64,000 bases of DNA, from positions 62,001 to 126,000 of the forward strand of contig NZ_JAOAMV010000003.1 of the NCBI RefSeq assembly GCF_025154015.1. Reading direction: 5' to 3'. Shown piece after piece: positions 41,121 to 49,982 of this stretch. This stretch comes from Tsuneonella litorea (lineage in GTDB: Bacteria; Pseudomonadota; Alphaproteobacteria; Sphingomonadales; Sphingomonadaceae). Both the position numbers and the translations under genes were made by a program. Position 1 is the first letter of the stretch. The number at the start of each line of letters is the position of its first letter. The notes under the pieces are model-generated. The model ran no database searches. It was not told where the DNA came from and saw only the letters and a list, made by a program, of their open reading frames with translations.

Positions 41121-42551
41121 TCACCTCATCATCGAGCGGATCGCCTTGTCGGTGGCCGGTCCATAAGGCGGCTTGAAACCGCCGAGTTTTGCCACGTCGA
41201 TCTTCGGCTGTGTGTAGACGCTGCGCGCGTGGCTGAATTCGCGGAAACCTTCGACCCCGTGATAGCTGCCCATCCCCGATGGCCCGACGCCGCCGAACGG
41301 CAGGTCCTCCATCGAGACGTGGAACACGACGTCATTCACCGTCACCCCCCCGCTGATCGTGCGGGTAAGCACCTTCTCGCGTTCGCCGGAATCGCTACCG
41401 AAGTAATATAGGCCCAGCGGGCGATCGTGCGCGTTCACGTAGTCGATCGCCTCGTCGATCTGGCGATAGGTCTTCACCGGCAGGACCGGTCCGAAGATTT
41501 CCTCCCGCATCGCGGCCATGTCGTCGGTGACATTGCGCAGGATCGTCAGCGGCATCTTGCGCGTGTTCGCGTTCGCAAAGTCCTCGTTCCCCGGGTTGAC
41601 CTCGATCACCTCGGCTCCTTTTTCGCGCGCGTCGGAGACGAGACTCTGCAGGCGGTCGAAGTGCCGGTCCGAGACCACGCTGGCGTAATCGTCGTTCGCG
41701 AGCAGCGTCGGATACATCTCGTGCACGCCGAGCTGGACCGCGGCGACCGCCCCCTCCTCGATCTCTTCCGGCACGTAGAGGTAATCGGGCGCGAGGCATA
41801 TCTGCCCGGCATTCATCATCTTGCCCATCGCGATCCGCTCGCCGGCCTTCTTGAGGTCGGCGTCGCGGCCCAGGAATACCGGGCTCTTGCCGCCCAGCTC
41901 CAGCGTGACCGGCACAAGGTTCTTCGCCGCCGCCTCCATCACCTTGCGACCGGTGGCGGTCGAGCCGGTGAAGACGAGGTGGTCGAACGGCAGTTCGCTG
42001 AATGCGTGCGCAACCTCGGGGCCGCCGGTCACGACCGCGCACTCGGCGGGATCGAAGCGCTTGTCGACGAGCTGGGCCATCAGCTCGCTCGTGCGCTCGG
42101 TGAACTCGCTCGGCTTGATCATTGCCCGGTTGCCAGCCGCGAAGACCTGCATCAGCGGGCCGAAGCTGAGATTCACGGGAAAATTCCAAGGGGAAAGGAT
42201 GCCGATCACGCCCTTCGGTTCGAATCGCAGTTCGGCTTTCGCCCCAAGCAGACCGAGCGGGAACTGGACCTTGCGCCGCTCGGACCTGGCCCAGCCCGAC
42301 AGGTTCTTCAGGCAATATTTCCCGAAACCGATCGTCCCGGCGATGTCGGTGATCATCGACTGCTGGATGCTGCGGCTGCCGAAATCGGCGCTCATCGCAC
42401 GGCAGAGTTCGTCGGCATTGTCGCGCAGCAGCGCCATCGCCCGCTCGATCCGGTCGCGCCTGGCCGACAGCGGCTCTGGTCGCGCCGCGGTGAAGGCTGT
42501 CCGCTGGAGCTCCAGGAGGGCGACCAGTTCGGGCTTGCGATCGTCGGCCAT
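41121..42551 (-). CDS. calB: Coniferyl aldehyde dehydrogenase
   Basis: A 476-residue NAD(P)-dependent aldehyde dehydrogenase, oxidising coniferyl or related aldehydes to the acids. Motifs: SPWNFPVNLSFGPL, FTGSTATGRKVMEAAAKNLV, the Glu in LELGGKSPV, the catalytic Cys in NAGQICLAPDY, and EEIFGPVLPVKTY. NDVVFHVSMEDLPFGGVGPSG is typical of the coniferyl-type branch, which lacks the usual long N-terminal part. It diverges from the thiolase gene across a 179-nt control region. Whether it acts in lignin monomer use or as a general detoxifier is not shown by neighbours. The start ATG 42551 gives MADDRKPEL; longer readings reach into the intergenic gap. Confidence 0.88.
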   Translation of the reverse strand: MADDRKPELVALLELQRTAFTAARPEPLSARRDRIERAMALLRDNADELCRAMSADFGSRSIQQSMITDIAGTIGFGKYCLKNLSGWARSERRKVQFPLGLLGAKAELRFEPKGVIGILSPWNFPVNLSFGPLMQVFAAGNRAMIKPSEFTERTSELMAQLVDKRFDPAECAVVTGGPEVAHAFSELPFDHLVFTGSTATGRKVMEAAAKNLVPVTLELGGKSPVFLGRDADLKKAGERIAMGKMMNAGQICLAPDYLYVPEEIEEGAVAAVQLGVHEMYPTLLANDDYASVVSDRHFDRLQSLVSDAREKGAEVIEVNPGNEDFANANTRKMPLTILRNVTDDMAAMREEIFGPVLPVKTYRQIDEAIDYVNAHDRPLGLYYFGSDSGEREKVLTRTISGGVTVNDVVFHVSMEDLPFGGVGPSGMGSYHGVEGFREFSHARSVYTQPKIDVAKLGGFKPPYGPATDKAIRSMMR

Positions 42552-42671
42552 GCCGTCTTCCTCATGCGTTGCTGTTTGCCACGGGTTTCGGGGATAAACG
42601 GCCGGTTGGCAAGACGCGCCGCAACCGTCCCGCACCCGTATCGCGTTTGGCGAAAGCGAAGACTTGCTTGT

Positions 42672-42700
42672 TTGCCTTTGCCGCACTGCAGCACTAGATC
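42672..42700 (+). promoter_or_regulatory. Promoter-like TTGCCT-N17-TAGATC before thiolase gene
   Basis: TTGCCT (42672-42677), 17 bases, TAGATC (42695-42700), ending 30 nt before the thiolase start at 42731. Spacing is ideal, but both hexamers match only partly, and the alphaproteobacterial consensus is loose. Confidence 0.3.
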
Positions 42701-42730
42701 GCCGGCAACACGAACACAGAAAGGCCCGCC

Positions 42731-43927
42731 ATGCCCACGTTCTCCGAAGCCGATCCCGTCGTCATCCTTTCCTACGCGCGCACGCCGATGGGCGGCATGC
42801 AGGGCGCGCTGTCGGACGTTTCGGCGACCGACCTCGGCGCGACGGCGGTCAAGGCCGCGGTTGAGCGGGCCGGGATCGACGGCGAGGACATCGAACGGAT
42901 CTACATGGGCTGCGTCCTGCCCGCCGGCCTGGGCCAGGCGCCGGCGCGCCAGGCGGCGATTAAGGCCGGCTTGCCCAAGTCGGTCCAGGCGACCACGGTC
43001 AACAAGGTCTGCGGCAGCGGGATGCAGACGATCATCATGGCGTCCGAGGCGCTCGCGAGCGGCAGCATGGACGTGGCGGTCGCGGGCGGCATGGAAAGCA
43101 TGACCAACGCGCCCTATCTCCTCAAGAAGCACCGGTCGGGCGCGCGGATCGGACACGATACCGCCTACGACCACATGTTCCTCGACGGACTGGAAGATGC
43201 CTACGACGCGGGCCGCGCGATGGGCACCTTCGCGCAGGATACCGCGAACGAGTACCAGCTCACCCGCGAGAACATGGACGACTACTCGGTCGAATCGCTG
43301 CGCCGCGCGAACGAGGCGATCCAGTCCGGCGCCTTCGCCGACGAGATCGTCCCGGTGACCGTGACCACCCGCAAGGGCGAAACGACCGTCGATACCGACG
43401 AACAACCGCCAAAGGGCAATCCCGAAAAGCTGCGGCAGCTGCGCGCGGCGTTTGCCAAGGACGGCACGATCACCGCCGCCTCGTCGAGCTCGATCAGCGA
43501 CGGCGCCGCAGCGGTCGTGCTGGCGCGAGAGAGCGTGGCGAAGGACAAGGGCGCGACCCCTGTGGCGAAGATCGTCGCGATGGCCGCCCACGCCCAGGAA
43601 CCGAAGGACTTCACCGTCGCTCCCGTCGGCGCGATCAACAAAGTGCTCGACAAGGCCGGCTGGTCGATCGGCGATGTCGACCTGTTCGAGGTCAACGAGG
43701 CGTTCGCCTGCGTCGCGATGTTCGCGATGAAGGACCTCGGCATCCCCCACGACAAGGTCAACATTCACGGTGGAGCGACCGCGCTGGGCCACCCGATCGG
43801 CGCCAGCGGCACGCGCATCGTCGTCACGCTGCTAAACGCGCTGAAGCAGAAGGGCCTGAAGCGCGGCGTCGCATCGCTGTGCATTGGCGGCGGCGAGGCG
43901 ACCGCGGTGGCAGTCGAACTCGTCTGA
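42731..43927 (+). CDS. Acetyl-CoA C-acyltransferase (thiolase)
   Basis: A 398-residue thiolase, condensing two acetyl-CoA or cleaving 3-ketoacyl-CoA. Catalytic residues: Cys94 in NKVCGSGMQT, His354 in GGATALGHPIGASG and Cys384 in LCIGGGEA. The biosynthetic (AtoB/PhaA-like) and degradative types are hard to separate by eye; the compact length and MESMTNAPY favour acetyl-CoA acetyltransferase. No beta-oxidation partner is adjacent. GAAAGG precedes the ATG. It diverges from the aldehyde dehydrogenase gene. Confidence 0.94.
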   Translation: MPTFSEADPVVILSYARTPMGGMQGALSDVSATDLGATAVKAAVERAGIDGEDIERIYMGCVLPAGLGQAPARQAAIKAGLPKSVQATTVNKVCGSGMQTIIMASEALASGSMDVAVAGGMESMTNAPYLLKKHRSGARIGHDTAYDHMFLDGLEDAYDAGRAMGTFAQDTANEYQLTRENMDDYSVESLRRANEAIQSGAFADEIVPVTVTTRKGETTVDTDEQPPKGNPEKLRQLRAAFAKDGTITAASSSSISDGAAAVVLARESVAKDKGATPVAKIVAMAAHAQEPKDFTVAPVGAINKVLDKAGWSIGDVDLFEVNEAFACVAMFAMKDLGIPHDKVNIHGGATALGHPIGASGTRIVVTLLNALKQKGLKRGVASLCIGGGEATAVAVELV

Positions 43928-44077
43928 CGGCGCCCGGCGGGCCGGGGGGCAACATGACAAGGCGGTGACGCGCCTTCTCCGGCGCGCGCCGCAGGGTGCT
44001 TCAACGCGGGCATTCCTACCCGCGAGCCGATGTGGTATCCCGCCGCCAGGGTCGCTCACGTCGAGGGAGTGCATCCC

Positions 44078-44494
44078 ATGAGAAAGCTTGTCATTGCAGC
44101 GGCTTCGGTCGCTCTTGCTGCCTGCAGTCAGTCCGAGCCAGCCGCCGAAGCCACGACCGAAGCGGCCCCGGCCGAACCTGCTCCGATGGCGACCGTCGCC
44201 AACGGCTCGCCCGCAGGAGCCTACGAAGTCACCTATCCCGATGGATCGGTGATGACCGCGACCCTCAACGACGACGGGACCTACACCGACACCGACGCCG
44301 ATGGTAAGGTGGTCGAGGAAGGCACTTGGGCGGTGACCGGCGGCAAGACCTGTTTTACCCCCACGACCGAGGGCGGGAAGCCGATGTGCTTCACGGAGAC
44401 ACCTCCGGCAGCTGACGGTTCCTTCACCGCGACGCCTGACGAAGGCGACCCGGTGATGGTCAAGCCCAAGCCGGCCGAAGCCACCGCCATGTGA
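44078..44494 (+). CDS. Small lipoprotein of unknown function
   Basis: A 138-residue predicted lipoprotein. MRKLVIAAASVALAAC has the lipobox LAAC. A Pro/Ala/Glu linker (about residues 20-40) leads to a small beta-rich domain: AGAYEVTYPDGSVMTATLND, then WAVTGGKTCFTPTTEGGKP with a Cys pair (CFTP ... MCFTE). No family recognised with confidence. The ATG at 44078 is preferred over ATG 44030, because only it gives a signal peptide. A strong terminator follows 17 nt after the stop. Confidence 0.7.
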   Translation: MRKLVIAAASVALAACSQSEPAAEATTEAAPAEPAPMATVANGSPAGAYEVTYPDGSVMTATLNDDGTYTDTDADGKVVEEGTWAVTGGKTCFTPTTEGGKPMCFTETPPAADGSFTATPDEGDPVMVKPKPAEATAM

Positions 44495-44510
44495 TCATGC
44501 ACGGAACATA

Positions 44511-44537
44511 GGGGAGCGGCCGTGCTGCTCCCCTTTT
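44511..44537 (+). terminator. Rho-independent terminator after lipoprotein gene
   Basis: Perfect 7-bp stem GGGGAGC/GCTCCCC (44511-44517 with 44527-44533), 9-nt loop, then TTTTC on the plus strand. It lies 17 nt past the stop at 44494 and ends the transcript before the convergent SH3 gene. Confidence 0.85.
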
Positions 44538-44546
44538 CTTCCGCCT

Positions 44547-45005
44547 TCAGCGCGCACCGGCCCCCCATAGCCGATTGGCCTGCACGAAGCCCGCTCGCCC
44601 CGCGACGTCGAATTCGCACCATCCGCTTTCGCATTTGCCGAGCTTTCCGACGACGCCCGGCTCCGCGTTCCACCTGGCCATCGCGCCCTCGGACGGGGCC
44701 GCGCGGATTGCTGCGAGACCCTCGCCCACTACGATCGCGCCGCGTTCCTTGCTCAGCAGGTTGGCGGTCACCCAGCCCTCGTCACCGGCGGGGTCCTGCA
44801 CCAGCCGCCACCCTTCGTGGACCCGGATGACCTTCAGCGGCAGGCCTTCGCGCGTATAGACCCAGCGGATCGGGAAATCGCGCCCCGGCCCCGCGCGCAT
44901 ATTGAGCTTTTCGGCCTTGATCGTCGCCCAGTAGGGCACTTCGCGATCCTGCGCGGCGACGGGAGCGGCGGCGAGCGTGACGGCCGGAATGAGGTAAAAT
45001 CGCAT
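44547..45005 (-). CDS. Periplasmic bacterial SH3-domain protein
   Basis: A 152-residue secreted protein with signal peptide MRFYLIPAVTLAAAPVAAQ. Two SH3-like repeats are visible: KAEKLNMRAGPGRDFPIRWVYTREGLPLKVI...WRLVQD with DEGWV, then GLAAIRAAPSEGAMARWN...GWCEFDVAGRAGFVQANRLWG. Such domains bind peptidoglycan or unknown cell-wall ligands. It is convergent with the small lipoprotein gene and divergent from the dehydrogenase gene (88 nt to 45094). Function is only at the family level. Confidence 0.8.
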   Translation of the reverse strand: MRFYLIPAVTLAAAPVAAQDREVPYWATIKAEKLNMRAGPGRDFPIRWVYTREGLPLKVIRVHEGWRLVQDPAGDEGWVTANLLSKERGAIVVGEGLAAIRAAPSEGAMARWNAEPGVVGKLGKCESGWCEFDVAGRAGFVQANRLWGAGAR

Positions 45006-45093
45006 GGCGACATCGCGTTAGCGCGTAATCCCTCCTTCGTTCAAGCGAGCAGCGCTTGACCGCCACGCCCCGTTCCCGATAGCCCCCGCTGCC

Positions 45094-46101
45094 ATGAGCG
45101 ACCGTCCCGAACCCCGCCGCACCGCGAAACCCCGGGTGGTCGTGACGCGCCACCTGCTCCCTTCGGTCGAGAGCCGGATGAGCGAGCTGTTCGACACCAC
45201 GCTCAACCTCGAAGACGTGCCGATGACACGCGATGCGCTCGCCGCGGCGATGAGCGAGGCCGACGTGCTCGTCCCGACCGTCACCGACCGGATCGATGCG
45301 GCGCTGATCGAGCAGGCCGGACCCAGCTTGGGCCTGATCGCGAGCTTCGGCGCGGGGGTCGACCACATCGACCTTGCCGCAGCCCGCGCGAACCGGATCA
45401 TCGTGACGAACACGCCCGGCGTATTCACCGACGATACCGCCGATCTCACCATGGCACTGATCATCGGCGTGCCGCGGCGCCTGCGCGAGGGAACCTCGCT
45501 CATCCGGCGCGGCGAGTGGACCGGCTGGGCGCCAAGCGCGCTCCTGGGACGCAAGCTGTCGGGAAAGGTTCTCGGGATCGTCGGAATGGGCCGGATCGGC
45601 CAGGCCGTGGCCTTCCGCGCCCGCGCCTTCGGACTCGACATCCGTTATCACAACCGGCGGCGGCTGCCCCAGGCGGTCGAGACCATGTTCGGTGCGACAT
45701 GGGTCGAGAGCCTCGACGAACTCCTGGCCGCCGCGGACATCGTGACGCTGCACTGCCCTTCGGCGGCGGCCAACAAGGGCATGATCAATGCCGCGCGCAT
45801 CGCCGCGATGAAACCTGGCGCCATCATCATCAATACCGCGCGGGCCGACCTGATCGATTACGACGCGATGATCGAGGCGCTCGAAAGCGGGCATCTCGGC
45901 GGGGCCGGACTCGACGTCTTTCCCGAGGAACCGCGGGTGGACGAGCGTATCGTCGCGCTGCCCAACGTGATCGCGCAGCCGCATATCGGCAGCGCGACGA
46001 TCGAGGGGCGCGAACAGGCCGGCGAAAAGGTCATCGCCAACATCCGCTTCTGGGCCGACGGCCACCGCCCCCCGGACCAGGTGCTGGAAGGGCTCGTATA
46101 G
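45094..46101 (+). CDS. D-isomer-specific 2-hydroxyacid dehydrogenase
   Basis: A 335-residue NAD(P)-dependent oxidoreductase acting on 2-keto/2-hydroxy acids, glyoxylate/hydroxypyruvate-reductase-like. The Rossmann loop is VLGIVGMGRIGQAVAFRA; the catalytic Arg lies in INTARADLIDYDAM, the Glu in LDVFPEEPRVD and the His in PHIGSATIEGR. An N-terminal 12-residue basic extension precedes the fold. It begins 88 nt from the SH3 gene and is followed after one base by the YkgJ-type gene, so the two are probably co-transcribed. Substrate is not determinable. Confidence 0.88.
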   Translation: MSDRPEPRRTAKPRVVVTRHLLPSVESRMSELFDTTLNLEDVPMTRDALAAAMSEADVLVPTVTDRIDAALIEQAGPSLGLIASFGAGVDHIDLAAARANRIIVTNTPGVFTDDTADLTMALIIGVPRRLREGTSLIRRGEWTGWAPSALLGRKLSGKVLGIVGMGRIGQAVAFRARAFGLDIRYHNRRRLPQAVETMFGATWVESLDELLAAADIVTLHCPSAAANKGMINAARIAAMKPGAIIINTARADLIDYDAMIEALESGHLGGAGLDVFPEEPRVDERIVALPNVIAQPHIGSATIEGREQAGEKVIANIRFWADGHRPPDQVLEGLV

Positions 46102-46102
46102 G

Positions 46103-46627
46103 GTGCCCGGCCCGCCGCGGCATCCTCCGCCCCCCGACGATTGCGAAGCGGCTCCGGCCACCGATATTTGCCGGTCCTGCGGCCTGTGCTGCAATGCCGG
46201 CATCTTCCCCTATCTCGACCTGACCGCTGCCGACCGCGACCGCCTCGCGGGAGGTGGCGTTCCGGCGCCCGAGCGGATCGCCCAGCCCTGCGGGTTCTGG
46301 CAAGGCCAGTGCACCGTTTACGCAGTGCGCCCCGCCGCGTGCCGCCGGTTCGAGTGCGACACGCTTGGCGCCTTGACCCGAGGTGAGATCGACCGCCAGG
46401 AAGCGTCGCGCCGGATCGACACCGCGATCGCGTTGCGCGCGAAGCTTGCCGAGAAGCTCCCCGGCGAGGCAGCCCAGCGGGATCTCCTGAACCGGTGGAT
46501 CGACGCAGCGCCGGGCGAACGCGCCGCCGAGGCGGGAAACGCGTTCGCCGAACTCCTCGCCTACCAGCTCTATATCGACCGGCACTTCCACCGCGCCGCG
46601 CGCGGCGAGAGCCTCAGTCCCCGGTAA
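46103..46627 (+). CDS. YkgJ-type cysteine-cluster protein
   Basis: A 174-residue protein with the YkgJ-family cysteine pattern: ICRSCGLCCNAGIFPYLDL, then QPCGFWQGQCTVYAVRPAACRRFECD. These cysteines probably bind a metal or Fe-S cluster; function is not established. The GTG start at 46103 comes one base after the dehydrogenase stop; it is the earliest sensible start, since all motif cysteines lie beyond it, but an N-terminal Pro/Asp-rich stretch (PGPPRHPPPPDD) is unconserved. Its 3' end overlaps the convergent nitronate monooxygenase-like gene by 14 nt. Confidence 0.8.
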   Translation: MPGPPRHPPPPDDCEAAPATDICRSCGLCCNAGIFPYLDLTAADRDRLAGGGVPAPERIAQPCGFWQGQCTVYAVRPAACRRFECDTLGALTRGEIDRQEASRRIDTAIALRAKLAEKLPGEAAQRDLLNRWIDAAPGERAAEAGNAFAELLAYQLYIDRHFHRAARGESLSPR

Positions 46628-48020
46628 GAATCCGCTCGACCAGCTGCTTCACCGTCGGGGTGAAGTTGTTCGAATAGAACGGGTCCTGCTTGAACCGGTA
46701 GGCGGCGTGGCCGGCGAAGGCGAGGTTCTCGTCCGGATCGCCGCCGTGGGCGATGTCCTGCAGGGTCTTCTGGATGCAGAAGCTGCGCGGGTCCGCCAGC
46801 CGGCCGGTCGTGTGGTTGTCGTGGTCCTTCCAGCTCGAGAACTGGCAGTGCGACAGGCAGCCCATGCAGCCTTGCTGGTCGGCGCGGATCTGCTCGGCGC
46901 TTTCCGGGGTAACGAAGACGACCGTGTCGTCCGGGGTCTTGAGCGCCTCAGTGAAGCCCTCGTGGATCCACGCGAGCGCCTTGCGCTGGTCCCCGGGGTG
47001 GACCCAGAAGTACTTGGCCTTTCCGTGGTCGAGCAGCGGCATCGTCCCCTCGACCTCGTCACGCTTGAAGATCGGGATCTGGCGTTCCGACCGGTGCATC
47101 AGGTCATACAGGAAAGGCGTCTTCACCGCGCTCGAATAGAACCCGGTCGGCGAGAACTTGTGCAGCAGCACGTCGCCCGGTTCGACGGTGCGGAGCATGT
47201 CCTTCCACACCTGCGGGATCGGGCTTTCCTCGGTCAGCAGCGGACGGGTGCCGAACTGGAACACGATCTTGCCGAGCTCGGCATTGTCGATCCAGTCGTT
47301 CCATTCGCGCAAAAACCACACGCCGCCGGCCATGACGATCGCGGTGTCCTCCGACACGCCTTCGGCCCGCATGGTTTCGCGCAGGGCCTTCACCCGCGGA
47401 TAGGGATCTTCCGGCCTGGTCGGATCCTCGGCGTTCGACAGCCCGTTGTGCCCGCCGGCAAGCCAGGGGTCCTCGTAGACCACCGCCGCCATCAGTTCCG
47501 GCACCTTGGAATAGCTGCGTTTCCACAGCGCGCGAAACGCCCGCGCCGAGCTGACGATCGGGAGATAGTAGACGTTGAAGCGCGCCGCGATCTCGGCGAG
47601 CTTGTAGGGCATCCCGGCGCCGCAGGTCACCCCGGTGACGAGGCCCTTGCAGTTTTCCAGCACGCCTTCGAGCACGCGCTGCGCGCCGCCCATCTCCCAA
47701 AGCACGTTGATGTTGATCGCGCCCTGGCCGCCGGCGATCTCGTGCGCGCGCCGGACCTGCTCGGTCGCCCCGTCGATCGCGTAGCGGACGAGCTGCTCAA
47801 AGCGTTCGACCCGGGTGGTCTGCGGATAGACCTGCGGGATCGGATTGCCGTCGACGTCGTAGCTGTCGGCGTTGACCGCGCTGACCGTGCCGATTCCGCC
47901 CGCGGCGGCCCAGGCGCCTGAACTCGCGTGGTTGGTGGCGGACACGCCCTTGCCGCCTTCGATCAGCGGCCAGACCTCACGACCGCCGTACAGTATGGGT
48001 TGCAACCCCTTGAATGCCAT
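46614..48020 (-). CDS. Nitronate monooxygenase-like flavoprotein with C-terminal Cys cluster
   Basis: A 468-residue NMO/2-nitropropane dioxygenase-type TIM-barrel flavoprotein. It opens MAFKGLQPILYGGREVWPLIEGGKGVS; glycine-rich flavin-binding stretches GVTCGAGMPYKLAEIAARF and IVMAGGVWFLREW follow. It is longer than usual NMO (about 350). The extra C-terminal part has a cysteine set QGCMGCLSHCQFSSW plus FCIQK, which suggests a metal or Fe-S cluster. Substrate unknown; annotation as NMO rests on fold motifs. It lies 25 nt after the lipoprotein-type methyltransferase gene and probably shares its transcript. Confidence 0.8.
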   Translation of the reverse strand: MAFKGLQPILYGGREVWPLIEGGKGVSATNHASSGAWAAAGGIGTVSAVNADSYDVDGNPIPQVYPQTTRVERFEQLVRYAIDGATEQVRRAHEIAGGQGAININVLWEMGGAQRVLEGVLENCKGLVTGVTCGAGMPYKLAEIAARFNVYYLPIVSSARAFRALWKRSYSKVPELMAAVVYEDPWLAGGHNGLSNAEDPTRPEDPYPRVKALRETMRAEGVSEDTAIVMAGGVWFLREWNDWIDNAELGKIVFQFGTRPLLTEESPIPQVWKDMLRTVEPGDVLLHKFSPTGFYSSAVKTPFLYDLMHRSERQIPIFKRDEVEGTMPLLDHGKAKYFWVHPGDQRKALAWIHEGFTEALKTPDDTVVFVTPESAEQIRADQQGCMGCLSHCQFSSWKDHDNHTTGRLADPRSFCIQKTLQDIAHGGDPDENLAFAGHAAYRFKQDPFYSNNFTPTVKQLVERILTGD

Positions 48021-48045
48021 TGGCTTGTGCTACCTCTCCGGAGCG

Positions 48046-48786
48046 TCAGTTGGGGGCGGCGCCATTGTGCGCCGCGTCGTGCCGGCAGGGCTTGATGGCC
48101 GCCGGTTCGGGCCTCGTAGCGGCTCGCTTGAACTGTGCATAGTACCCCGCCAGTTCGGGCGCGTCCTTGAACTGGTCGAGCTTGAACCCCACCCGTTCGA
48201 ACTCGCAGCTCAGCAAAAGGGGATCGATGCCGTGCTGGCCTGTGGGGCGATCGACGTCGACGACCACCACCAGCCCGCCTTCGCGCAGCGATGGCCACAG
48301 CCGCCAGAGGAACGCGTAGGGTTCCTGCACCTCGTGATACATGTGCACCATGAACACGCGGTCGAAGCTGTTCTCGGGAAGCTTGGGGTCGTCGGGCGTG
48401 CCGAGTCGGATGGACACGTTCTCCAGCCGCTCGCGCTCGACGCGTTGGCCGAGACGGTCGAGCGCGGCGCGGTCGATGTCTTCGGCCAGTACCCTGCCCT
48501 TGCGCCCCACCCGCTCGGCCAGACGCACGGTGTAGTAGCCTTCGCCCGCGCCGATGTCGGCCACGGTCATCCCGCGGGCGATCTCGGCGAGATCCATCAC
48601 CTTCTTCGCCTCTCCCACGCTGTCGCGCTGGTTTTCGCTGGAGAACTGGGTGCCGACGGCGTCGGCGACCTCGCGATGCGCGCGGGGAAAATCGCGGGCG
48701 GTGTCGGGGCGGCTCGAATCGGTATCCGCCCAGCGGCACGCGCCGAGCGCGAGGACAGCCAGCACGAGCATCGCCCGCCGGCGCAT
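48046..48786 (-). CDS. Class I SAM methyltransferase with lipoprotein-type signal
   Basis: A 246-residue protein with the SAM-binding motif VADIGAGEGYYTVRLAERVG, then LAEDIDRAALDRL and the post-motif FDRVFMVHMYHEVQEPYAF, so a Rossmann-fold methyltransferase. It begins [17 protein letters not shown], which reads as a lipoprotein signal with lipobox LGAC. A periplasmic methyltransferase would lack SAM, so either the enzyme is catalytically retired, the signal is uncleaved, or the true start is internal. ATG 48786 shares a base with the prfB stop (TGATG). Confidence 0.78.
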   Translation of the reverse strand: MRRRAMLVLAVLALGACRWADTDSSRPDTARDFPRAHREVADAVGTQFSSENQRDSVGEAKKVMDLAEIARGMTVADIGAGEGYYTVRLAERVGRKGRVLAEDIDRAALDRLGQRVERERLENVSIRLGTPDDPKLPENSFDRVFMVHMYHEVQEPYAFLWRLWPSLREGGLVVVVDVDRPTGQHGIDPLLLSCEFERVGFKLDQFKDAPELAGYYAQFKRAATRPEPAAIKPCRHDAAHNGAAPN

Positions 48787-49913
48787 CAGTCGGCGTCCTC
48801 GACCTCGACCGTTTCCCCGGTCACCCGCTGGGCGAGTGCGGCCGAAATGAACGGGTCGAGCGCGCCGTCCAGCACGTCGTCCGGGGTCGGCGAGGTGTGT
48901 CCGGTGCGCAGGTCCTTCACCATCTGGTACGGCTGCAGGACGTAGCTGCGGATCTGGTGGCCCCAGCCGATGTCCGTCTTGCTCGCGTGCTCGGCGCTGG
49001 CGGCCTCCTCGCGAGCTCGCATCTCGGCCTCGTACAGCCGCGCCTTCAGCATGTTCATCGCGATGTCGCGGTTCTTGTGCTGGCTGCGGTCCTGCTGGCT
49101 GGCGACGATGATCCCGCTCGGCACGTGGGTGATGCGCACCGCCGAATCGGTCGTGTTGACGTGCTGTCCACCCGCGCCAGAGGCGCGATAGGTATCGATC
49201 TTGAGGTCGGCCGGGTTGATGTCGATCTCGAAGCTGTCGTCGATCACCGGGTAGACCCAGACCGAGCTGAAGCTGGTGTGCCGGCGCGCACTCGAATCGT
49301 AAGGGCTGATGCGGACGAGCCGGTGCACGCCGCTCTCGGTCTTGGCGTAGCCATAGGCGTTCTCGCCCTTGATCAGCAGGGTCGCGCTCTTGATGCCGGC
49401 CTGGTCGCCCGCGTGATAGTCGACGAGATCGACCTTGTAGCCCTTGCGCTCGGCCCAGCGGGTGTACATCCGCTGGAGCATCTCGGCCCAGTCCTGGCTC
49501 TCGGTTCCACCGGCGCCGGCGTGGATTTCGAGGTACGTGTCGTTCGAATCCGCCTCGCCCGACAGCAGCGCCTGGACCTTGTCCGCGTCGGCCCGCTGGG
49601 CCAGCCGCGCGAGGGTTGCCAGCCCCTCGCCCTCGATCTCGGCATCGCCCTCGGCCTCTCCCATCTCGACGAACTCGATCGCGTCGGCCATTTCGGCCGA
49701 GATCTCGTTGACTGTACCGATGGCGCTTTCGAGCCGCCGGCGCTCGCGCATGACGGCTTCGGCCTCCTTGGGGTCGTCCCACAGCTGGGGGTCCTCGACG
49801 CGCGCGTTGAGCTCGTCGAGACGCCGAAGCGCCCGGTCCCAGTCGAGCGACTGGCGGACGAGCGAAAGCGCGGCTTCGATACGGTCGATGTGGGCCTGCC
49901 CTTCGGCACGCAT
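48786..49913 (-). CDS. prfB: Peptide chain release factor 2
   Basis: A 375-residue class I release factor for UGA and UAA stops. The GGQ motif ([17 protein letters not shown]) is intact, and the recognition loop reads [16 protein letters not shown]. The tripeptide is SPY rather than the enteric SPF, a conservative change that I believe is common in alphaproteobacteria. The gene is one open frame with no programmed +1 frameshift, as expected in this group. ATG 49913 lies 69 nt after the peroxiredoxin stop. Confidence 0.96.
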   Translation of the reverse strand: MRAEGQAHIDRIEAALSLVRQSLDWDRALRRLDELNARVEDPQLWDDPKEAEAVMRERRRLESAIGTVNEISAEMADAIEFVEMGEAEGDAEIEGEGLATLARLAQRADADKVQALLSGEADSNDTYLEIHAGAGGTESQDWAEMLQRMYTRWAERKGYKVDLVDYHAGDQAGIKSATLLIKGENAYGYAKTESGVHRLVRISPYDSSARRHTSFSSVWVYPVIDDSFEIDINPADLKIDTYRASGAGGQHVNTTDSAVRITHVPSGIIVASQQDRSQHKNRDIAMNMLKARLYEAEMRAREEAASAEHASKTDIGWGHQIRSYVLQPYQMVKDLRTGHTSPTPDDVLDGALDPFISAALAQRVTGETVEVEDAD

Positions 49914-49982
49914 GAATTCAGTTCTCCAGCAGGATGGGCCCGCCGCTTAGCGGAGGGGGCGAGCGGGCGAAAGGGGATGCTG

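Noticed and set aside
42205-42230. tRNA T-arm-like GGTTCGAATC
   Set aside because: Lies inside the aldehyde dehydrogenase coding sequence; no acceptor, D or anticodon arms. No tRNA was found in the window.
48786-49913. Programmed frameshift or odd stop-recognition (SPY for SPF) in prfB
   Set aside because: The gene is one open frame, as expected in alphaproteobacteria, and SPY appears normal for the group.
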